A stretch of 64,000 nucleotides of DNA from Dactylorhiza incarnata. Taxonomy: Eukaryota; Streptophyta; Magnoliopsida; Asparagales; Orchidaceae. Every line of letters begins with the position of its first letter. Within the stretch, counting starts at the first letter, position 1. This document shows positions 53,086 through 62,996 of the stretch, one piece after another. Location: the NCBI GenBank assembly GCA_033032865.1, contig JAWHQI010000064.1, forward strand, positions 7,936,001-8,000,000, written 5' to 3'. The translations under genes and the position numbers were made by a program. The notes beneath the pieces were generated by a model. That model did no database searches and was not told the DNA's origin. It saw only the letters and a program-made list of their open reading frames with translations.

Positions 53086-55488
53086 ATGATGGCTAATACA
53101 GAAGGAAGCAAAGAATTCACATCTATGAAGCTTCCCATCTGCAGAAAAGAAAACTTTGGTATTTGGAAAGAAAGAGTCAGACTTTTCATGGAAGCATCTG
53201 ATCCTAGGATTTACATAACAGTTCTAGAGGGACCTTTTGTTCCTATGAAAGTTTCACTTACAGATGGAAATATTAAGACTCCTAAAACTTATTCAGAGAT
53301 GACCAAAGATGAAGTGATCCTGGCCTCTATGGACAAGAGAGCTCAGAACATCATTGTTAGTGCTATTGAAGATTCAACCTTCCAAAATTTAGTCCATTGC
53401 AAAACTGCCAAAGAAATGTGGGAATCTCTTATTGTCTATATGGAAGGGACTGAAGAAGTCAGAGATGATAGGAAGTCACTTCTAAATCAGCAATATGAAG
53501 CCTTCAGACAAGACAAGAAAGACTCAATAGCAATATGCTATGAAAAATTCTTCAAGATTGTAAATGGCCTACAGACTTATGGAAGAACTTTCTCAGATTA
53601 TGAGCTGAATGATAAGTTCTTAAGATCACTGAACAAAGAATGGGATATCAAGATCTGTGCAATCAGAGAAATGGGAAATCTGGGAAACACTCAGCTACAA
53701 AACTTATATGGGAAACTACTTTCTCATGAACTTCATCTGAATACCAGAAAAGCTGAGGAAGGACACAGCAGGGAAAATCCTATTGCCTTGAAAGCAGAAA
53801 GTTCAAAGAAAAGCAAAGAAAGAATGGTATTATCTCCCAGGATTCCATCTGAATCAGAAGAATCAGAAACCAGTAATTCTGATTCTGAAATATCAGATGG
53901 TGAATTGGCACTCTTTACCAAACAACTAAAAAGAATGTTGAGGAGAAAACAACACTAGAAAACTAGACCCTCTCAGTTATCCAAATCTAAGAAGCATTCA
54001 AATTTGTCAGAGGGATTCAAACAAGACTCCAAGAAGGACAGGTACAATTCTAAACACAATAAAATTAATTCAGAAGAAATTGTGTGTTTTGGTTGCAGGA
54101 AATCAGGACACATGATTGCTGATTGTCCTTCAAAGAGAAAGAACAACAAGAAATCTGATGAAAGAAAGTACAAATCTGACAAAAGACTTGAGAAGAATCT
54201 AATAGCCAAAAAGGGCAAGGTCACTCTTAGTGATAGTGAATCTCAGTCATCAGACTCAGATAGTGAGGAGGCACTCATAGCTCTGATGGTTGTCAATGAA
54301 AATGAAGATAGTCTAAATGATAGACTTATGATAAAAGCCCCACTATCAAGGTCTGATAGTGAAGAGGATGAAAAAGAAAATGCAGGACTCATGGCATTGA
54401 GTGATCAAGAAAATCAGGAGACAACTACTGATATAAAGGTACTTGAAAAAACTCCTCTTTCTGATTCTAATTCTGAAACTGAAATAGATTCATTCTCTTC
54501 TGATGAAAATGACTCACACTCCAAACTTCATATAGATGAAATTATTAAAAAATATCAATTAATTCTCAAAGCACTTAAGAAGAGCAAAAGACATAATAAA
54601 AGGTTACAAAAAGAAATATCTGAATTAAAGCAAACTGATTCTCAAAACTCTGAGACAGCTGAGAGGCTGAATCAGACAAGTAAAGAACTTAGTAAACTAA
54701 AAGTCATGTCTATTATTCACATACAAACTTTGAGCACCAAGGAAAAGTTAATAAAAGAACTTGAAGCAAAACTCCTAGCAGAAAGAAAACTTGTAGCTAA
54801 GTTCTCAAAACTACAAACTATTCTTCCTATAATAGACACATTCTCTGCACAATACAAATGTGGCATAGGATATGATAGGAATGCAGATAAAAATCCTAAA
54901 AATAATGACAAGGCACCTATACAACCTTTAAAGTTTAACAAAGCCATGCCTATCACAAACAAGCATGATCAAAAAGGTGTGCATAAATTTTATAAGGGTG
55001 AATGCTCTAATAGCAAATATAATTTAATTCAACCAAGTAACAATAATGCCAAATCTCTATGCAAAGAAAAAGTATTAACTCATCATGACTCATTTGTATT
55101 TAAAGCAAATACTAAATGCAACAGAAAGGAACTAAGACCTGGAGTAAAAACTACTGATAGTAAGAAAACTGAACAAGTAAAAGACACTAAAACAAATTAC
55201 ATAGCACATGTAAATAAAGTAATTAAGAAAAAGATGAGTCAACATAAAGAAGTAGGAAGACCTCCAAGGAGATATAATAGATATGAATGCTGGTGTTGTG
55301 GAAGGGTTGGGCATTTTGCACTTGACTGTTGGTTCAATCCAACTGTTCCAAGATTCAACTCTGGGAGACCAGTATTCAGACCTATGACAACTCTTACAGC
55401 TCCAAGAATTATTCAACAACTAAATATTCCAGCTCATACTAATAAGGTTCTAGGACCCAACTTGGTGTGGGCTCCTAAGAAAAGGTAA
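53086..55488 (+). pseudogene. Gag of element B, one in-frame TAG stop
   Basis: ATG at 53086, 801 codons to 55488 if the TAG at 53956-53958 is ignored. The N-terminal 220 residues are a copia-type gag core (FGIWKERVRLFMEASDPRIY, TAKEMWESLIVYMEGTEE, YELNDKFLRSL). Then a Ser/Glu-rich segment, a first zinc knuckle CFGCRKSGHMIADC (about residue 335), a long acidic and coiled-coil segment, and a second knuckle CWCCGRVGHFALDC (about residue 735). Large gags with coiled coil are typical of Sireviruses. The stop lies between core and first knuckle. Element C carries a related gag at 63076. Confidence 0.85.
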
Positions 55489-55502
55489 TTTCTCTTTTGC
55501 AG

Positions 55503-55600
55503 GGTTGTCCAAAGACCAATCAACTTCCAATCTGGTACTTGGACAGTGGGTGCTCCATGGACATGCCTGGAATAAGAAGTATTCTGGGAAGGGGTGAAAA
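55503..55600 (+). pseudogene. Protease stub of element B
   Basis: In the frame after the gag stop: GCPKTNQLPIWYLDSGCSMD, with the aspartic-protease DSG motif. Similarity ends about 55575, where pol is cut off. The frame differs from gag, so a frameshift or small deletion also separates them. Confidence 0.75.
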
Positions 55601-55798
55601 TTGTCTGAAACAGACAAGCGAAGAAATCACGTCTATGTAAAATATTTAAACATCATAGTACTTGTCATAACGAAGAAATATTAACTTAAATAAAACGCTA
55701 GTAATTCAATATTTTAGAGACACCTGACGCGACTACTGTCAGTTCTTCGATAAATACAAACATGCACGGGTATCGAGCGACTCTTCACCTTCCCGCAC

Positions 55799-55807
55799 TA
55801 TAAATAG
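55799..55807 (+). promoter_or_regulatory. Candidate TATA box upstream of the short extra ORF
   Basis: TATAAATAG, 77 bp before the ATG at 55884. A short TATCGAGCGA motif lies about 30 bp upstream. Position and sequence resemble the LTR TATA boxes. Activity is inference. Confidence 0.5.
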
Positions 55808-55883
55808 AACGACTACCTATAGTCCAAGCTATTGACTCTTCCAATTCTCTTCTTTGTCTCCGTCGATTCATCTTCTCATCCCC

Positions 55884-56786
55884 ATGGAAAAGGAAGGCAG
55901 CATTCCTGGATCAGGAAAATCCTTAGCTCAGAATGACCCTCTCCTCCACTGTATTTCAACTCTTTTAGCTACTCAGAAAGAACAGATAGAGAATTCTATA
56001 CAGAAGATCATAAGTGAATTCAAGAATGAGACTAAAATAGAGATAGATTCAATAAAGAAAGAAGTCCTTAATTTCAATACTCAACATGTCCACTTCACAT
56101 AACTGATTCTGAACAGGATCAATGTCCATGAGCAAAACTTGAATGCCCGTATGTTGGAGGTTAGAGACTTCGTGGATGCAGGAAATCAGGTAGCCCTGCA
56201 ACAATTAGTCGGACTGCAACACTCCTTATCTGAAGACATCCTGGAGATGGAGGAGAATGTTAAAGAGGAGATCAAGGAGGTTGGTAATAAAAATATTGGC
56301 GCCTACTCACTCCAAGCAATGTGGGTGAGTAATCAAGTTAAAGAAGCACTTCATGTGACCCCGTGTCAATATGCACTCACTGAACCCTCTTCATGTTCCG
56401 ACTCTGATGCGTATGGAGGTAATTCGGATGAGTCATCTTCATCTAAAAAGAGAAGAAGAACATCTAGTGTGGAGTACCGGAAGAAAAGGCTGAGTAAGAT
56501 TGAACAAGATCCCGAAGCCGGTAGATGGAGTCCCCGTTCAAGGGAAATCATCACAGAATCGTGGATCGCGTTCGGGCATCCTCAGGTCGACCATGGAAGA
56601 GTATACTCTTCAATAGAATGGAATCTTCATCAGAAAGAGCTGGAGGCAAGGAAGTATCACAAATTGGCTTTTCCCCATGGTCCTCCTCTTCCTCCAAAGA
56701 AAATACCGAAGCCACTCCACTACTATAAGCGAAGGAAGAAGAAGGAAGACTGCACCAGCAAAGCCGTCTTGCCTTTCAATATTTAA
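55884..56786 (+). pseudogene. Short extra ORF of element B, one in-frame TAA
   Basis: ATG at 55884 (context CCCATGG), 300 residues if the TAA at 56100-56102 is ignored; the frame continues on both sides. Predicted coiled coil at residues about 25-65 and 80-130, then a Ser/Asp-rich stretch and KKRRR (candidate nuclear signal). The C-terminal module matches the long extra ORF: AMWVSNQVKEAL (compare AVWTSNSIRETL), RWSPRSREIITESW (compare HWSPSSKEFVLSAW), YSSIEWN and PKPLHYYKRRKKK. So it is a shorter paralogue sitting where pol should be. Function unknown; no signal peptide or transmembrane segment seen. Confidence 0.65.
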
Positions 56787-57030
56787 AAATCATATATCTA
56801 TTGAACTTATGTATTGTTAAGAACAATTTGTCGAGTTATATGTCTCATATTAAATATGAATGATTATAAGGCATATGCCTGAAATGCTTTTGGGGAATGA
56901 TATTCAATATGCAATCACTGTTATGTTTATTGCATGCTGTTAAACTAACAACATGCCATGCACTTTGTGTGTCTATCTTTGGACATCATTATATATGTGT
57001 ATATGCTAGACACTTGCTGAAGATTTTGCA
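56787..57030. other. Spacer after the short extra ORF
   Basis: AT-rich, no gene. Joins the captured segment to the remaining RNase H end; the exact junction is not visible. Confidence 0.4.
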
Positions 57031-57057
57031 GGATGCAAGGAGGATAGAAAGAGTACA

Positions 57058-57468
57058 TCTGGTACATGTCAATTTCTTGGCAAAAGACTAATATCTTGGA
57101 GTAGCAGGAAGCAGACAAGTGTGGCTATTTCCACAGCAGAATCTGAGTATATTTCAGCTGGAAACTGTTGTGCTCAGCTACTATGGATTCAACACCAACT
57201 CCAAGACTATAAAGTTCAGCTAAGTAAATCTCCTCTATTTTGTGATTCAACTAGTGCAATTGCTATAGCCAACAATCCAGTATCACATAGCAGAACTAAG
57301 CATATAGAAATAAGATACCATTTCATTAGAGAACATGTAGAAAATGGAGATATCTCAATTGAATATGTTCCAACCGAAAAACAGGTTGCTGACATATTTA
57401 CTAAACCCTTGGATGAAACTAAATTCAATAATTTTAAAATTGAATTAGGTATGTTAAAAATGGATTAA
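57058..57468 (+). pseudogene. RNase H and C-terminal end of pol, element B
   Basis: Reads GTCQFLGKRLISWSSRKQTS, VAISTAESEYISAGNCCAQL, FCDSTSAIAIANNP, SRTKHIEIRYHFIREHV and ADIFTKPLDETKF, the standard C-terminal part of copia RNase H, then a stop. The RT and the first half of RNase H are absent. The remaining frame is open, so the deletion rather than decay destroyed pol. Confidence 0.85.
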
Positions 57469-57529
57469 AGCTATTTTGAATTAAATAAATGAAAATAATG
57501 ATTAAGACCTATAAGGTGAGTGAAGAAGT

Positions 57530-57788
57530 TATCTGGCGTCGAAAGAAGATACATGGCGTTGAGAGAAATCACCTGGCGTCGAGAGAAAGTATCTGGCGTC
57601 GAGACAATATCTGGCGTCGAGAAGACACCTGGCATCGACTGAAGATATATGGCGTCGAGCGATCTCAACGCTTATGCAAACATAGCTAGGACATCTCGAC
57701 AGGGTCAATTTAAACCACTAGATCAATCTTGTCAAACAAGTTAGGCACGCGGCTATTCATCTTCTTGAACTAGAACTTCTATAAATAG
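57530..57788 (+). promoter_or_regulatory. Internal promoter-like region: GCGTCGA array and TATA box
   Basis: At 57535-57672 there are about seven copies of TGGCGTCGA(G) or close variants, spaced roughly 17-24 bp. A TATAAATAG box follows at 57780-57788, then an ATG 98 bp further on at 57887. The LTR of the same element has the same order: GCGTCGAG array, then TATAAATAG. I infer a second promoter for the long extra ORF. Confidence 0.6.
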
Positions 57789-57886
57789 GGAAGACACTTC
57801 ATTAGTGCCCTAGTTCTCTAAGTTCGAAATTGTCTGCCCTAGAAAATCATTCCATCAATTCTCTCTCTCTCCATTCATCAACAACA

Positions 57887-60430
57887 ATGCCTCCCAAAAG
57901 CAATGAGTATCTCTATGAGGGAAGTGAACTTGTTCGAAATGGATTCCAATCAGCTTCTGTGGATATAAAATCAACAATCGAATTAATCTACAATGCCGGA
58001 CTGGAATTTGTACTGTCTGAATCAACTATCATCTGGAAACGAGAGGTATTAGAGCTATACTCTAACATAGTAATAGACTCCGTCAACTCAAAGATTAAGT
58101 CCAGTGTGAATGGTAAGAAGATTAAAATAATTCCTTCTAGACTAGCTAAGGCACTAGAATTGTCTAGGTTAAAAAGGAATGCAGAAGAAGAAGAGGTGAC
58201 CTCTGAACAGATTAGATTAGCACAAATCTAGTGCGGAATTGAGACGTCACGAGAAATCACTGGAAGTATTCAGAGAAAGGGAATGAATTCAAAAGGTAAA
58301 TTGATAACAGATGTTATAGGAAAGGGACTGCTGTGCAAGACTGGATCACATGACAAAGTTTCTAGAAAAATGTTTATTCTACTAATAAGGATTATACATT
58401 CTCTGAGAACAGACTGGGGAAGAGTTGTGTTTGATAGGATAGTTGAATGTATCCAAGTACCCAACATGGGTAGGATATTGTCCTTATATTTAGCAAAAGT
58501 CTCTCCTGACTCCTTGAATAATAAACCTGGATCAAAGATAAACCACATGAAGAAAATGGATATGAGAATGATAGAGAGATGGGACAGAATTTTATCTAAT
58601 CCTCCTCCAGCAGATCCTTCTCCCAAGCAGAAGAAAGCAAAGAAGCAAAAGAAGAAGAAGGCTTCTTCAAGCTCTTCAAGCTCATCCAGCTCATCCTCCT
58701 CCAAAAGAAAATCTAGATCCACTCCAATTCATGATCCAAACCTTACAACATCTGAAGATGAAGAAGGGAACAATGCAAGGGACAGTTCACCTGATACTCC
58801 AAAGGATGAGAGTGAGAAAGGAGAAGAAGAAAGAGGAAGTCTTCATGTATCCCCTGCTAGACTTGAAGGTGATTTTCTAAATGAGAAAGAGACACAAGAT
58901 GAGATTCCTGCTCAGAAAAATGATGAAATGAGCAAGGTAGCAGTTGAGGGGGAGGGTCAGGATGAGAATCCTCTTCAAAATAAAATTGATCTGATCAATG
59001 TAGAGACTGAGGGGGAGCCTCAAGTTGAATTTCTAGCTGAAGGTAATGCACCATTTGAGGGGGAGCCTCAGGCTGAGATCCCTGCTAAAGAGAATTCTGA
59101 AATAAATGCTATGGAAGTAGAAGAAGAACCTGAAGCACCAAAGAAATCTGCTGAGAAGATTATCAAGATAGAATCCTCTAGCTCCCATATGAGCCAGAGA
59201 GATGATTCCTTAATCGGAGAAGAGAGCAGCAAAAGTGTTGAAATGGAAAAAGAAATCCATGTGGATCTTAGTCTTATTCTACCTCAGCTGGAGGTGTTGC
59301 TGAATAATCAAAGAAGATTATTAGAACAATATATTGAGGAAAATAATACAAAAATGAAAAATGAAGTAGATTTCCAACTGAAATTGGTTAGATTTGAAGT
59401 CAATCATCAGATATCTGCATTAAGAAAGGAGATGGTAAAGTTCTTTAAGAGAGCTGGTGTTTCAGTAGATTATACAACTGAACAGCTTGATGTAATCAAA
59501 GAAACATCAAAGGTTATTAAAGAATCTCAAGCTGGAATTACAAAGACAGTGGATGATGTTCAGACAAACCAAGGAATACTAAGTAGCAATATGCAAGTTC
59601 TGTATACAGAACAGGTATCACAAATCTTAACAGGTACAAATAAGATTGAAGCTAGAATGCAACAGCAGAATGCTGATATCTTGGCTAAAATTGATGAGAG
59701 CTCCACAGTTCTAAAAGATCAAGCAAAGTTGCATGCAGATACTATAGATGATCATCTTTTTAAAGTAAAGAAAACCATTGAAAGTGGGATTAATCACTTG
59801 GAAGGTCAGGTCAGATTTCAGAAGAATACTTTGAGAGAACACATTGTTGAAGAAGTCCTAAAGGGGGAGAGGTCAATGATTCAAGCTAGTTCTGAATATG
59901 CTGTGTGGACCTCAAACTCTATAAGAGAAACTCTTGGATATCCTCCCATAGACTATGAGAATGATCAAGTCTCTGAGACAAGGCCAACCTCTCTTACTCA
60001 GGTTCAAAAACAGATTGCTAAAATGTATAGTCCTGAGAATAAAAGTAAAAGAGAAAATTTTACTAGTGAGCAAGTAGAATCAAGTAAAAGAAAGTTCAGA
60101 GAAGAGGTTCAATCAAGAGTTGATTTTGAACACTGGTCTCCCTCTTCCAAAGAATTTGTTCTATCAGCATGGGAAGCTGTGAAAAATAACCCAGAGGAAA
60201 GAGGAAAGTGGTATTCCGAAGATGAATGGTTAAAGCATAGGGATCAAGAGGAACTAAAGATCAAATTCAAGGCTGACAAAATGGCTGGGAAGGTCCAGGC
60301 AGGAGAAATGGAGCCAATCAGATACTTCCCAAAGCCATTTGGCTATTTTAAGAGGAAAAAGGAAGTTGCTGAAGCTCTCTCCAAAAGAGCTAAAAGAGGA
60401 ATAGAATTCAAGGATCCTGGACAGCTTTAG
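57887..60430 (+). pseudogene. Long extra (env-like position) ORF of element B, one in-frame TAG
   Basis: ATG at 57887 (context AACAATGCC, MPPKSNEYLYEGSEL); 848 codons with one TAG at 58229-58231 and an unchanged frame on both sides. The N-terminal about 210 residues resemble the 'putative plant transposon protein' domain (KREVLELYSNIVIDSV, VNGKKIKIIPSRLAKALEL; PF20167-like by eye). A Lys-rich/poly-Ser stretch and a Glu-rich repeat region (EGEPQ units) follow, then predicted coiled coil (about residues 465-670) and the C-terminal module shared with the short extra ORF. This is the place of the env-like gene in Sireviruses, but no signal peptide or membrane helix is visible, so 'env' would be misleading. 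Function unknown. Confidence 0.7.
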
Positions 60431-60785
60431 AAATTTAATCTTTACTTTTCACTTTCAGAAGAATGTAATTGATATATTTTTTTTGAACACTATTGATGAA
60501 TTCCCAGTGTGAACTATTCTTCATGTTCATATATATACATATGTCTGTGATGTGATTTTGTCTCTCTTCATGACATCTTATTCTGAATTGCCTATGTTTT
60601 TATGCTTATATAAGAAACCATGTCTGAGATTATTTTTGTGGATAGAATGTTTTGGTAATCTAATGTTATAAAGTTTGATACTCTTTATTTTGATTATCTG
60701 TATAGAGTTTAGAACACATTGTTTATCTTTGAAAAGATAGATATATCATTGACTGAGATTATGACTTCTTCAAATAGGGGGAGAT
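60431..60785. other. 3' untranslated region and polypurine tract of element B
   Basis: 355 bp AT-rich, no gene. Ends in AGGGGGAGA (about 60776-60784), the polypurine tract next to the 3' LTR. Confidence 0.75.
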
Positions 60786-62337
60786 TGTTGGGATCATTGC
60801 CCACAATGTCTTAGATTTGGAGAAGTCCATTCATAAGTCAAAGATATATCTCAGAATGTATTTGATATACTCTCTAGAATCAATATGCAGGAGATCAGGT
60901 CAGGCAAAAAGTTCATGGAATTCATTCAAGTTCACAAGCGTCGAGACATCATACATTGCTCGACGCCTATGACCCAGAAGCGTTGACTCATGTCTACTAC
61001 TCAAATAGACAAGGTCGCCGCTGAAGTTCTGAGATCAATTTTGGAAGCGTCGAGCCAAGTTGTGTCGCTCGACGCCTTGGAAAGAGAAGTGTCGACTTAA
61101 CTTCAGTCAGCTCAGCGCCAACCAGAAGTGTCGAGATATGAAGACTTAGTTAAGAAGCGTCGAGCCCTTGGATGTTGCTCAACTTCTTCAGATAAAAAGT
61201 GTCGACTAAGTGATGTTTGCTCAACGCCTGAGAAGGAGGAGTCGAGAGCTTCGGTCTAAGGAGTATGCGTCGAGCGTCTAAATATCGCTCGACGCCTAAC
61301 TGGAAAAGCGTCGACAGAGATGTTAAGTGCTTAACGCCTCTTCTACAAATACTCTGAACTGAGGAATATCTTCCACAGCTAGCTGAACTTTTGTTTTCAT
61401 TAAAGACCGTTGTAGACGTAACGTCATGCTGACGTGGAGAAGCGTAACAGACATTGCAGATGGCGGGCTATAAATAGAAGGCATGATCTATGGGTTGTAC
61501 AGTTAATCCAAGTTATGAAGTGAAGAAAAGTGAAGTTAGAAAAGTTTTCCTATCTTCTCAAAAGCAATTATCGTCTCCATCATTTTGAGAGAAAGTTTGA
61601 GATAGAATCTGGAGAAGTTGTCTTCCTTTTCAGAACCATTCTAAATTGAAGATCTCATTCAGCAATCTTGTGCTGATACCTCTCTCTGAAAGAAGAAGAT
61701 CAAGAAGGAAGAATCTGTCTTCCCAGGAAGAAGAACAGTCATCACCGCCTGTCGAATCAAGAAGATCATTTGCTGCTGTTCTACTGAAGATTTCTGTCTG
61801 ATCATTCAGATAGATCAAGAAGGCTCAACAATCTCGTATCTGAGTCTATGTATTTGTAATCCCCTTTATAAATTTATGTAGGATTTGAGTTGTCAGATCT
61901 GAGTGTAGGATCTGTCAAGGATCTGAGTTGTAGGATCAGGTGTGATCTGAGTTGTAAGATTCAGGGGTGAATCTGAGTTGTAGGCCTAGTTATAAAGGCT
62001 GAGGTAGGATCTGTTTGATCTGAGTTAGTAAGATCTGTGGATCTGAGACTGTAAGATCAGTTGTGATCTGAGCTGTAAGACCTGTTTGTGGTCTGAGATC
62101 TGGAGGAGTTATAACCTTTATCTAGCACACTGCTAGAAGGGGAGAAGGGGGAAAGTGGATTACCCAAGATACGGGGAACCACTATAAAAATTCTGTGTGT
62201 TCTTTTCTGTGTATATCTTTATTTCTTGAAAGCTCTGATCAGTTTTATCTCGATTATAGTCAAGAATCATAATAGTTTTTAAATAACCTATTCACCCCCC
62301 CTCTAGGTGATTAGCTATCCTTAATTAAAGTCTTTCA
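60786..62337 (+). repeat. 3' LTR of element B
   Basis: 1552 bp; the same layout as the 5' LTR, TATAAATAG at 61469-61477. Many of the differences are C/T or G/A changes, several within the CpG-containing motifs, as expected for methylated DNA. Confidence 0.9.
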
Positions 62338-62342
62338 TTACT

Positions 62343-62994
62343 CCTCTACTAAAGAGAAGGATCAGAAAGAAGCAAGGTCTGAAGTTTACATTCAACCAAG
62401 CTTCAAAGAAGCACCAGCTGTGCTGGAACAACAGAAGACATCATACCACTGTTGTCAACTGTTGTAAGCTTAACATTCACTCACTGTATGAACTGTGAAG
62501 TTCTGAGTTTGTAAGGCATATTGCCTGAGTTGTAGGTTTGGTAAACCTGAGCTGTAGGGTTGTTTAGTCTGAGTTTAGTAAGGCTATTGAGCCTGAGCTG
62601 TAGGGCATTCTGCCTGAGAAGTAAGGCTTCTAGATAGGCCTGAGGTAGGAGGTCAAGGTGATCTCTGAGCTGTAGGAGTGGGTGCACTCTGAGTGGTAGG
62701 GATGTTTAGCCTGAGGTAGGGCTTGGAGCAAGCCTGAGAGATCCTGAGGGGTGTGTGTTGTAAGCTCTAAGAGCCGAGATTGGAGGAGTTTGCCTTATCT
62801 AACACACTGTTAGAAAGGTGTAGAGGGAAAGTGGACTACCCATAGACACACTGTCTTGGGGAACCACTATAAACACTTGTGTGTTTTCTGTGTGTGCTTG
62901 AACTTTTACTTACTAGCTAGCAATATTTAAGTAAAACTCGAAGAGACCTATTCACCCCCCTAGGTGAATTAGACTATATACCTATAAACTATCA
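62343..62994 (+). repeat. 5' LTR of element C, second part
   Basis: Resumes after TTACT. About 62520-62760 carries CCTGAGCTGTAGG-type direct repeats, then GGGGAACCACTATAAAC near 62858 and CTATTCACCCCCCTAGGTGA near 62949. Ends ATCA at 62994. Followed by TTGTATCAGAGATAGG, a slightly altered primer-binding site. Confidence 0.82.
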
Positions 62995-62996
62995 AG

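Larger units (their letters stand above)
51452..62337 (+). mobile_element. Sirevirus-like copia element B, pol-deleted, TSD TTACT
   Basis: 10,886 bp, flanked by TTACT (51447-51451 and 62338-62342). LTRs 51452-53006 and 60786-62337 differ at about 34 positions by hand count plus one 3-bp indel (about 2%). Between them: primer-binding site, a long gag, a protease stub, a short extra ORF with its own TATA box, the RNase H end, an internal promoter-like region, a long extra ORF in the env-like position, and a polypurine tract. Integrase and the RT core are missing, so any movement would need a helper. Confidence 0.88.

Noticed and set aside
57887..60430. True envelope glycoprotein
   Set aside because: No signal peptide, transmembrane helix, cysteine pattern or cleavage site is visible; only its position matches the env-like gene of Sireviruses.
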